Positions 1 to 7,345 of a stretch of DNA of 64,000 nt are shown here, one piece after another. Below the pieces are notes generated by a model. That model worked only from the letters and a program-made list of their open reading frames with translations, had not been told where the DNA came from and ran no database searches. The stretch's first letter is position 1, and each line of letters starts with the position of its first letter. Position numbers and translations under genes: made by a program. Source of the DNA: Streptomyces sp. 130 (lineage in GTDB: Bacteria > Actinomycetota > Actinomycetes > Streptomycetales > Streptomycetaceae); contig NZ_VJNO01000031.1 of assembly GCF_007096885.1 (NCBI RefSeq), positions 1 to 64,000 of the forward strand, given 5' to 3'.

Positions 1-184
<184 letters not shown>

Positions 185-2557
185 CTACTCGCCCTTCAAC
201 AGCCCCGCCCGCCGCAACGCGTCGGCCATCGCCCCACTGGCCGGAGCCGCCGCAGGCGCGGACCGGCCGCCGCCACGGGACTGCCGGCCGCCCGTCCCCC
301 CCCCCTGCCGGGGCCGGGGCGGCCGCCCGCCCCGCGCACCCCCGGCCGAACCCCCGCGGCCCCCGGCCGCCCCCGCCCCGGCCCCCGCCTCGTCGTCCAC
401 GCGCAGCGTCAACGAGATCCGCTTCCGCGGGATGTCGCCCTCCATCACCTTCACCCGCACCACATCCCCCGGCTTCACCACATCCCGGGGGTCCTTCACG
501 AACGACCGCGACATCGCCGACACGTGCACCAGTCCGTCCTGGTGCACCCCCACGTCCACGAACGCCCCGAACGCGGCGACGTTCGTCACGACGCCCTCCA
601 GCACCATGCCGGGCTCCAGGGCGCCGATCTTCTCGACGCCCTCCTTGAAGGTGGCCGTCTTGAAGGCGGGGCGCGGGTCGCGCCCCGGCTTCTCCAGCTC
701 CTTCAGGATGTCGCTCACCGTCGGCAGCCCGAACTTCTCGGACACGAAGTCATCGGCCCGAAGCGACCGCAGGAGACCGGTGTTGCCGATCAGCGCGGCC
801 ACGTCCCCACCGGTCTTCTTCACCATCGCCCGCACCACCGGATACGCCTCCGGGTGCACGCTCGACGCGTCGAGCGGGTCGTCGCCGCGAATGCGGAGGA
901 AGCCCGCGCACTGCTCGTACGCCTTCGGACCCAGCCGGGGGACATCCTTCAGGCTCCGACGGGTCCGGAACGGCCCGTTCGCGTCGCGGTGCGCCACGAT
1001 GTTCTCGGCGAGTCCCGAACCGATGCCGGAGACCCGGGAGAGCAGCGGCGCGGACGCGGTGTTGACGTCGACGCCCACACCGTTCACGCAGTCCTCCACG
1101 ACCGCGTCCAGCGACCGCGAGAGCTTCACCTCGGACAGGTCGTGCTGGTACTGCCCGACCCCGATCGACTTCGGGTCGATCTTCACCAGCTCGGCCAGCG
1201 GGTCCTGGAGCCGGCGCGCGATCGAGACGGCACCGCGCAACGAGACGTCCATGCCGGGGAGTTCCTGCGAGGCGAACGCCGAGGCCGAGTACACCGAGGC
1301 GCCCGCCTCCGAGACCATCACCTTGGTCAGCTTCAGCTCAGGATGCTTCGCGCACAGCTCACCGGCCAGCTTGTCCGTCTCCCGGGACGCCGTGCCGTTG
1401 CCGATGGCGATCAGCTCGACCCGGTGCTCCCGGGCCAGCCGTTCCAGCGTGGCGAGCGACTGGTCCCACTTGTTGGCCGGGACGTGCGGGTGGATGACGT
1501 CGGTCGCGACGACCTTGCCGGTCGCGTCCACGACGGCGACCTTCACCCCGGTACGGAAACCGGGGTCGAGCCCCAGCGTCGCCCGGGTCCCGGCCGGCGC
1601 GGCGAGCAGCAGATCGCGCAGGTTCGACGCGAAGACGCGTACCGCCTCGTCCTCCGCCGCCGTGCGCAGCCGCAGCCGCAGGTCGATGCCGAGGTGCACC
1701 AGGATGCGGGTCCGCCAGGCCCACCGCACGGTGTCGGCCAGCCACTTGTCGCCGGGGCGCCCCCGGTCGGCCACGCCGAAGCGCCGGGCGACCATGTTCT
1801 CGTAACTGGACGGGCCGGGCGCCTCGGACGGCTCCTCCGGCTCCAGGACCAGGTCGAGCACGTCCTCCTTCTCGCCCCGCAGCATCGCCAGGACCCGGTG
1901 CGAGGGCAGCGCGGTGAACGGCTCCGCGAAGTCGAAGTAGTCCGCGAACTTGGCGCCCGCCTCCTCCTTGCCCTCCCGCACCCGGGCCACCAGCCGCCCG
2001 CGCGTCCACATGCGCTCGCGCAGCTCGCCGATCAGGTCGGCGTCCTCCGAGAAGCGCTCGGTGAGGATGGCGCGGGCGCCCTCCAGGGCCGCCGCCGGGT
2101 CCGCGACGCCCTTGTCCGCGTCCACGAAGGCCGCCGCCGCGGCGAGCGGTTCGACCGAGGGGTCGGCGAGCAGTCCGGAGGCGAGGGGTTCGAGGCCGGC
2201 CTCCCGGGCGATCTGCGCCTTCGTCCGCCGCTTCGGCTTGAACGGGAGGTAGATGTCCTCCAGACGCGCCTTCGTGTCGGCGGTCCGGATGCGCGCCTCC
2301 AGCGCCTCGTCCAGCTTGCCCTGCTCCCGTACGGATTCGAGGACCGCCGTCCGGCGCTCCTCCAGCTCCCTCAGATACCGCAGCCGTTCCTCGAGCGTGC
2401 GCAGCTGCGCGTCGTCGAGCATCTCGGTCGCTTCCTTGCGGTAGCGCGCGATGAACGGCACGGTGGACCCGCCGTCGAGCAGCTCGACGGCCGCCTTCAC
2501 CTGCCGCTCGCGTACGCCGAGCTCCTCGGCGATCCTGCCTTCGATGGACGTCGTCAC
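185..2557 (-). CDS. tex: Tex family RNA-binding transcription accessory protein
   Basis: Tex is a cytoplasmic nucleic-acid-binding protein linked to transcription; this copy has about 790 residues, the usual family size. The N-terminal Tex domain begins TTSIEGRIAEELGV. A YqgF-like RNase H domain follows (TLGLDPGFRTGVKVAVVD), then helix-hairpin-helix segments (GVGVDVNTASAPLLSRVSGI) and a C-terminal S1 domain (GMVLEGVVTNVAAFGAFVDVGVHQDGLV, split here only for description). A Gly/Arg/Pro-rich tail leads to a short conserved-looking end, ADALRRAGLLKGE. I chose the GTG at 2557 because upstream in-frame sequence has no Tex similarity. The low-complexity tail lies next to the poly-G contig edge, so its exact sequence is less certain. 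Confidence 0.93.
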   Translation of the reverse strand: MTTSIEGRIAEELGVRERQVKAAVELLDGGSTVPFIARYRKEATEMLDDAQLRTLEERLRYLRELEERRTAVLESVREQGKLDEALEARIRTADTKARLEDIYLPFKPKRRTKAQIAREAGLEPLASGLLADPSVEPLAAAAAFVDADKGVADPAAALEGARAILTERFSEDADLIGELRERMWTRGRLVARVREGKEEAGAKFADYFDFAEPFTALPSHRVLAMLRGEKEDVLDLVLEPEEPSEAPGPSSYENMVARRFGVADRGRPGDKWLADTVRWAWRTRILVHLGIDLRLRLRTAAEDEAVRVFASNLRDLLLAAPAGTRATLGLDPGFRTGVKVAVVDATGKVVATDVIHPHVPANKWDQSLATLERLAREHRVELIAIGNGTASRETDKLAGELCAKHPELKLTKVMVSEAGASVYSASAFASQELPGMDVSLRGAVSIARRLQDPLAELVKIDPKSIGVGQYQHDLSEVKLSRSLDAVVEDCVNGVGVDVNTASAPLLSRVSGIGSGLAENIVAHRDANGPFRTRRSLKDVPRLGPKAYEQCAGFLRIRGDDPLDASSVHPEAYPVVRAMVKKTGGDVAALIGNTGLLRSLRADDFVSEKFGLPTVSDILKELEKPGRDPRPAFKTATFKEGVEKIGALEPGMVLEGVVTNVAAFGAFVDVGVHQDGLVHVSAMSRSFVKDPRDVVKPGDVVRVKVMEGDIPRKRISLTLRVDDEAGAGAGAAGGRGGSAGGARGGRPPRPRQGGGTGGRQSRGGGRSAPAAAPASGAMADALRRAGLLKGE

Positions 2558-2707
2558 GGTTCTACCGACTCGCCTTCTCCTGCTGGCTGTGCTGGTCGGG
2601 CCCTGGCCGCCCATCGGACGGTCCCGGAGCCACACGCCCTGCATTGTGCCGGGTGGCCGGGCGCCGTGTCGCCCGGCCACCCCAGGAAGCGGCCGCGGTT
2701 TTCCCGG

Positions 2708-3565
2708 TCAGCCCGTCGCGCTCGCCGGGAAGGCGCCCGCCGCCGCGGCCGTGGCGAGGAAGCCGCGCCCCAGCTCGGTCAGCCGGGCCACACCCGGGCC
2801 GCCCAGGTGTTCGTACGGGCCGAGGTCCATCCGGTCCGTGGTCTCCTCCAGCTCCTTGCGCAGCGCGGCACCCTCCTCGGTCAGCTCGCCCTCCGCCGTG
2901 AGCAGCCCGCGCCCGCGCAGCCGCTCCGACGCGTCCTCCCAGTCGGAGCGCCGCCAGCCCCGGCTGGCCAGAATCCAGCGGATGGCCATGCCCTTGCCGG
3001 TCGCGGTGTGGCTGACCAGCGCTTCGAGCGGGTCGAGCTCCGCGGTGAGGAGCGCGGCGAGATGGGCGTCGCCCCGGTGCTCGCGGAGCAGTCCCGCCGC
3101 GTGCCAGTACGCCAGGTGCGGTTCCTCGGGCACCGGCAGACCGGCGTGCGCCGCGTACAGCGGCCGGGCGTGCCGGGTGCAGCCCTCCGCGGCGCGCAGG
3201 GCGAGCCGCGCGGCCTCGGCCATCTCGGGGGAGGCGATGATCTCCTCGCCGAGCAGCCGGCGCAGCGTCGCGTCGGCGGCGCGCAGCCGCGCGTCCAGGA
3301 CCTTCGCGGGCGAAGCGGTGTCCCAGACCGCGGGCACGTGCCGCGCCACGAGCGCGTGGTTGAAGTTGTAGAAGGCCGCGGTCACCGTGTCCGCCCCGAC
3401 CGCGCCCATCGCGGCGGCACGGGTGGCGAAGTAGGCGGCGGACGGGTCGTCGATCCCGATCCCGCCGAGCTCCTTGCCGAGGTCGGGGGAGAAGTAGAGC
3501 GAGGAGTGCAACGGGTTCAGGGCGTTGTGGCAACGCCGCCCGGCACGGGGCGGGAGAGTACTCAT
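2708..3565 (-). CDS. SCO6745 family protein (winged-helix-like)
   Basis: This 285-residue soluble protein resembles the actinobacterial SCO6745 family, named after a S. coelicolor protein of unknown function. The N-terminal half carries a conserved segment ending in AAFYNFNHALVARHVPAVW. The C-terminal half looks like a winged-helix module (DWEDASERLRGRGLLTAEGELTEEG), so a DNA- or ligand-binding role is possible but unproven. No signal peptide or membrane segment is seen. The ATG at 3565 sits ten bases from a TetR-type palindrome (3576-3591), suggesting transcription is repressed by a TetR regulator encoded elsewhere. It is separated from tex by about 150 bases on the same strand. Confidence 0.8.
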   Translation of the reverse strand: MSTLPPRAGRRCHNALNPLHSSLYFSPDLGKELGGIGIDDPSAAYFATRAAAMGAVGADTVTAAFYNFNHALVARHVPAVWDTASPAKVLDARLRAADATLRRLLGEEIIASPEMAEAARLALRAAEGCTRHARPLYAAHAGLPVPEEPHLAYWHAAGLLREHRGDAHLAALLTAELDPLEALVSHTATGKGMAIRWILASRGWRRSDWEDASERLRGRGLLTAEGELTEEGAALRKELEETTDRMDLGPYEHLGGPGVARLTELGRGFLATAAAAGAFPASATG

Positions 3566-3575
3566 ACCCGCACGT

Positions 3576-3591
3576 TACCGACTGGTTGGTA
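3576..3591. promoter_or_regulatory. TetR-type operator palindrome
   Basis: TACCGACTGGTTGGTA is an imperfect 16-base inverted repeat (12 of 16 positions symmetric) of the ACC-n8-GGT type bound by many TetR regulators. It lies 10 bases upstream of the ATG at 3565 on the minus strand, where bound repressor would block transcription. No tetR gene is adjacent. Confidence 0.5.
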
Positions 3592-3746
3592 CGGGCCGGA
3601 ACCCCCTGGCGCACATGAGCTGTGCCGAGCGCCGATCCGTTCTCGCCGCCCTCTGCGAACGGCACCCGGCGCCTCGACGGCACCGGCCCGGCGGAGGTCT
3701 TCCGGCGCGGCGCCACCCCGCACGGGCCGGCGGGGCCGGAGCCGCT

Positions 3747-4514
3747 TCATCCCTCAGTGGGCGCGGCCCGCCAGGTGAACCGGGGCGCGCGGCGTTCCAG
3801 GAAGGCGGCGACCCCCTCAGCGGTGTCGCCGCCGCTCCTCGCCTGCCCGGCCCAGTGCTCGTCCCGGTCCTCGCGGCCGGCCGCGCACTCCGTGGCGGCG
3901 GCCGGAGTCAGCCGGGCCCGGGACAGCAGGGTGCGTACGTAGGCGGCGACCCGCTCGTCCAGCCCGTCGGCCGGCAGCACCTCGTCCACCAGGCCCGTCC
4001 GCAGGGCCCGCTCCGTGCCGATCAGCTCCCCGGAGAACAGCAGGTGCTTGGCCGTCGCCGGGCCCGTGAGGGCGACGAGACGGCGGGTCGACGACGCCGG
4101 GTAGACGACGCCCAGCTTGGCCGGGGTGACTCCGAAGAGGGCGCCCTCGGCCGCGAAGCGCAGATCGCAGGCGGCGGCGAGCTGGCTCCCGCCGCCCACG
4201 CAGTAGCCGCGGACCGCCGCGAGCGTCGGCAGCGGGAACGCGGCCAGCGCCTCCTCGGCCGCCACGGCCAGGCTCTGCGGATCGCTCCCGGGGGCGCGGA
4301 GCGAGGAGATGTCGGCGCCCGCGCAGAAGGTGTCGCCCGCCCCCGTCAGGACCAGGGCGCCCACGGAAGGATCGGCGGCCAGCTTGTCGAGCACGACCGG
4401 GAGCGCCTCCCACATGGCGGCCGTCATCGCGTTGCGCTTGGCGGGGTTGCTGATGACGACGGTGGCGAAGCCGTCCGCGACGGTGTGCTCCAGCCGGGGT
4501 TCCGTACGGTCCAT
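3747..4514 (-). CDS. Crotonase-fold (enoyl-CoA hydratase/isomerase family) protein
   Basis: A 255-residue protein of the enoyl-CoA hydratase/isomerase superfamily, which binds acyl-CoA thioesters in the cytoplasm. Visible family signatures are the CoA-binding NPAKRNAM segment, the oxyanion-hole AGADISS motif and the second oxyanion motif GYCVGGGSQLAAACD. In classical enoyl-CoA hydratase the latter reads GGGCEL with catalytic Glu, but here it is GGGSQL. The second catalytic Glu, in the FGQPE region, is also replaced (FGVTPAKLG). The fold is clear but hydration of enoyl-CoA is doubtful; isomerase, decarboxylase or thioesterase chemistry are alternatives. The ATG at 4514 follows a ~300-base intergenic region and the gene stands alone. 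Confidence 0.85.
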   Translation of the reverse strand: MDRTEPRLEHTVADGFATVVISNPAKRNAMTAAMWEALPVVLDKLAADPSVGALVLTGAGDTFCAGADISSLRAPGSDPQSLAVAAEEALAAFPLPTLAAVRGYCVGGGSQLAAACDLRFAAEGALFGVTPAKLGVVYPASSTRRLVALTGPATAKHLLFSGELIGTERALRTGLVDEVLPADGLDERVAAYVRTLLSRARLTPAAATECAAGREDRDEHWAGQARSGGDTAEGVAAFLERRAPRFTWRAAPTEG

Positions 4515-4596
4515 GGCCGGATGCTATCCGCACGCCGCTCCGGGCCGTCTTCGGGCCGCTCGGACCCCGGGCGGACGACGCCGGGAACGGACGGGG

Positions 4597-4623
4597 GAGA
4601 AGGAACAGGAGAGAAGGAACAGG
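4597..4623. repeat. Short tandem repeat, GAGAAGGAACAGG twice
   Basis: Two copies of GAGAAGGAACAGG (4597-4609 and 4611-4623) are followed by a third partial purine-rich copy (GGCAAGGAAC). They lie in the ~300-base gap between the divergent genes at 4514 and 4812. Function unknown; possibly replication slippage. No other structure is evident in this gap. Confidence 0.6.
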
Positions 4624-4811
4624 GGGCAAGGAACGGACCCGCTTACCCAGGACAGTCGGAAGCGGTCCGAAAGTTGGCGCTCTCGCGCGAAATGAAGCCG
4701 AGTCCGGTCAATAGGGATCGTCTTGTGTTCAGTAGCACAGACCGGAGCAACCTCGCCCGCCACCCTGTAATCGACGTGAAGTCACTTCGAGTGGAGAGCG
4801 GGTACCGGACT

Positions 4812-5267
4812 ATGGAGAGCCGCGGGAGCACCCCCGCCCGGCCCGTGCCGTACGAAGGGGTCTGGCGGTTCACCGCTCCGGCCTCGGACGTCTCCGTACC
4901 CCGGGCCCGGCACGCCGTGCGCGATCTGCTCAAGCGCCAGAACGTGCCGATCGAGGACGACATCACCCAGGGCCTGCTGCTCATCGTCTCCGAGCTGGTC
5001 ACCAACGCCGTCAAGCACGCGGCGCTGCTCTCGCCCGAGCTCGCCGTGGAGGTGGCCGTGGGCGAGGACTGGGTCAGGGTGTCCGTCGAGGACAACCACC
5101 CGTACCGCCCGACCGCCCTGGAGACCGACTACGCCCAGACCGGCGGCCGGGGCCTGCTGCTGGTCCGCGAGATCACCCGGGAAGCGGGCGGCACCTGCGA
5201 CGTCGAGCACACCGCGGGCGGCGGCAAGGTCATCTGGGCGGCCCTGCCGCTGCGCACCGCCCTCTGA
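4812..5267 (+). CDS. ATP-binding protein, RsbW-like HATPase
   Basis: This 151-residue protein is a single GHKL/HATPase domain of the anti-sigma-factor serine kinase type (RsbW/SpoIIAB-like), of which streptomycetes carry dozens. The N box is ISELVTNAVKHA-like (VSELVTNAVKHA, around residues 58-69), the G1 region is VEDNHPYRP and the G2 region is GGRGLLLVREI. Such proteins either phosphorylate anti-anti-sigma factors or bind regulators. No sigma factor or antagonist gene is adjacent, so its partner is unknown. I used the ATG at 4812; an in-frame GTG at 4776 would add twelve residues, and the ribosome-binding site does not clearly decide between them. Confidence 0.85.
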   Translation: MESRGSTPARPVPYEGVWRFTAPASDVSVPRARHAVRDLLKRQNVPIEDDITQGLLLIVSELVTNAVKHAALLSPELAVEVAVGEDWVRVSVEDNHPYRPTALETDYAQTGGRGLLLVREITREAGGTCDVEHTAGGGKVIWAALPLRTAL

Positions 5268-5289
5268 CCCCTCCGCCGCCGCACCGGAC

Positions 5290-5883
5290 CTACCAGCCGG
5301 CGCCGTCCCCGGTCAGCTCGCGGATCGCCGGACGCGCGGCGTCCAGCACGGTCATGAACCACGCGGAGAACGGCTCGCGGGCATGCCGCTCGGCCAGCTC
5401 CGCCGCCGTGACGAAGGCCGTCCGGCCGACCTCCTCCGGATCGGGCCGCAGCCGCTCCTGCGCGAGGCCCACGAAGAGGTGGTTGAACTCCTGCTCCACC
5501 AGACCCGACGCCGGGTCCGGGTGGTTGTAGCGGACGGTGCCCGCCGCGGCCAGCAGCGAGGGCGAGATCCCCAGCTCCTCGTACGTACGCCGGGCGGCGG
5601 CGGCGAAAGGCGCCTCACCGGGGTAGGGGTGGCCGCAGCACGTGTTGGACCAGACACCGGGGGAGTGGTACTTGCCCAGGGCGCGCTGCTGGAGCAGCAG
5701 CCGGCCCTGCTCGTCGAAGAGGAACACGGAGAACGCGCGGTGCAACTGGCCCGGTGCCCGGTGGGCGGCGAGCTTCTCCGCCGTGCCGATGGTGATGCCG
5801 TTCTCATCGACCAGTTCGAGCATGATCGCTTCCGCTGTGCCGTTCGACGAGGTGTTCGCCGCGGTGACTGGTGTGGTCGGCAT
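5290..5883 (-). CDS. idi: Isopentenyl-diphosphate delta-isomerase, type I
   Basis: Interconverts isopentenyl and dimethylallyl diphosphate, balancing the two C5 units needed for isoprenoid synthesis. At 197 residues it matches type I enzymes. The active-site Cys motif is NTCCGHPYPGE, the Nudix-like acidic motif is RRTYEELGI, and the second catalytic region is EQEFNHLFVG. The ATG at 5883 is preceded by GAAGGA at good spacing; an ATG six bases upstream (5889) is too close to that site. Although transcribed alone, its position about 9 kb from the hopanoid operon, which itself contains dxs, suggests it helps supply precursors for squalene. Confidence 0.95.
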   Translation of the reverse strand: MPTTPVTAANTSSNGTAEAIMLELVDENGITIGTAEKLAAHRAPGQLHRAFSVFLFDEQGRLLLQQRALGKYHSPGVWSNTCCGHPYPGEAPFAAAARRTYEELGISPSLLAAAGTVRYNHPDPASGLVEQEFNHLFVGLAQERLRPDPEEVGRTAFVTAAELAERHAREPFSAWFMTVLDAARPAIRELTGDGAGW

Positions 5884-6042
5884 ACCCATCCTTCGCTGTG
5901 GTCCCGGCCCCGTGCAGCCGGTCCCGTCGAGTCTGCTCAAGTCTGCCGTACAAAAGCGGCTTGTCCGTACTCGAGGGCTCTGGCATGTCCGCCCGCACAC
6001 GTCCGCAAAACCCTACACCTCGGACCGCGGCCGTCCCGGGGC

Positions 6043-6981
6043 TCAGTGGCAGAGCCTCGCCTCGTGCTCCGCGTGCCCGCTGGGCTCCAGCTGGAAGGTG
6101 CAGTGCTCCACGTCGAAGTGGTCGCCGAGGCAGCCCTGGAGCTCGTGCAGCAGCTTCTCGTGGCCGATCGAGTCGAGCAGGTCCTGCTGCACCACCACAT
6201 GGGCGGAGAGGACCGGCATCCCCGAGGTGATCGTCCAGGCGTGCAGATCGTGGACGTCGAGCACCCCGGGCAGCGCCGTGATGTGGTCGCGTACCTCCCC
6301 CATGTCGACGCCCGGGGGCGCCGCCTCCAGGAGCACGTTCAGCGTCTCGCGCAGCAGCCGCACCGTGCGCGGCACGATCATGAGCCCGATGACCAGCGAG
6401 GCGATGGGGTCAGCGGCCTGCCAGCCGGTCGCCATGACGATGCCCGCCGAGACCAGCACGGTCACCGAGCCCAGGGTGTCCGCCAGCACCTCCAGATAGG
6501 CGCCGCGCACATTGAGGCTGTCTCGCTGCCCGCGGGTCAGCAGCGACAGCGACACCGCGTTCGCGACGAGGCCCACCAGGGCGAAGGCGATCGTGAGCCC
6601 GCCCCGGGTCTCCGCCGGGTCGATGAAGCGCTCCACGGCCTCGAAGAGCAGATAGCCGCCCACCCCGAGCAGCAGGCAGCAGTTGGCCAGGGCGGCCAGG
6701 ATCTCCGCCCGGGCGTAGCCGAAGGTGCGGTTCGGGCCGGCCGGCCGGTTGGCGAAATGGATCGCCAGCAGCGCGAGCCCCAGCCCCAGGGAGTCGGTCG
6801 CCATATGGGCCGCGTCGGCGATCAGCGCCAGGGAGCCCGACAGCACACCGCCGACGATCTCCATGACCGTCACGGCCAGGGTGATGCAGAGCGCGATGCG
6901 CAGCCGCCCCTTGTGCGCGGCGGCCGCCGTGCCGGTCAGCGCCGGCCCGTGCGCGTGTCCGTGGTCGTGCCCAGCCCCCAT
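6043..6981 (-). CDS. Cation diffusion facilitator family metal exporter
   Basis: A 312-residue CDF (CzcD/ZitB-like) transporter that would export divalent metal across the cytoplasmic membrane in exchange for protons. The His-rich N terminus (HDHGHAHG) is followed by six predicted transmembrane helices and a cytoplasmic domain ending near HFDVEHCTFQLEP. TM2 has the expected metal-site motif AHMATD (H-x3-D). TM5 reads EVLADTLGS, giving Glu where well-studied Zn exporters have His or Asp, so metal preference may differ. GGGAGG sits about seven bases before the ATG at 6981. It is divergent from the DUF5941 gene across a 364-base gap. Confidence 0.9.
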   Translation of the reverse strand: MGAGHDHGHAHGPALTGTAAAAHKGRLRIALCITLAVTVMEIVGGVLSGSLALIADAAHMATDSLGLGLALLAIHFANRPAGPNRTFGYARAEILAALANCCLLLGVGGYLLFEAVERFIDPAETRGGLTIAFALVGLVANAVSLSLLTRGQRDSLNVRGAYLEVLADTLGSVTVLVSAGIVMATGWQAADPIASLVIGLMIVPRTVRLLRETLNVLLEAAPPGVDMGEVRDHITALPGVLDVHDLHAWTITSGMPVLSAHVVVQQDLLDSIGHEKLLHELQGCLGDHFDVEHCTFQLEPSGHAEHEARLCH

Positions 6982-7089
6982 GGGGACGCCTCCCGGTCGT
7001 CTCGCGGACCCGGGCTTCCGGCCCGGGCCCTGCCAGTCAACTACGGGTGGGGGGTATCGGGCAACACGGCACTGAACACCGTTGTCATT

Positions 7090-7125
7090 GGCCCTGACCT
7101 GCAAAAACGTACGCAGGTCAGGGCC
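7090..7125. terminator. Strong 13-bp hairpin in divergent intergenic region
   Basis: GGCCCTGACCTGC (7090-7102) and its exact reverse complement (7113-7125) flank a 10-base loop, AAAAACGTAC. It resembles a transcription terminator but sits between two divergent genes, so no annotated gene ends into it. A second smaller inverted repeat, CCCGCCT/AGGCGGG, lies at 7145-7163. The rest of the 6982-7345 gap shows no clear gene. Confidence 0.65.
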
Positions 7126-7345
7126 TTGGCGCGGCGAGGAGCCACCCGCCTTTGTCAGGCGGGGCGGCCATCGACAATGATGATCGCGGACGGAGCGCGT
7201 GGTCCGGCTCCGCCCGGAACGGAGCGCGAACGGGCAGTGAACTCGCGCTTCCGTTCATCCGATAGCCTCTGCCGACATGCCGCCGGCCGCTTCTGGCCGC
7301 ACTGTCGCGCGCCGATCCGTGTCAGCACCCAAGGAGTGAGTTCGT

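Noticed and set aside
4597..4623. Tandem GAGAAGGAACAGG repeat considered as an iteron or binding-site array
   Set aside because: Only two full copies; no replication or regulator gene nearby; a slippage origin is simpler.
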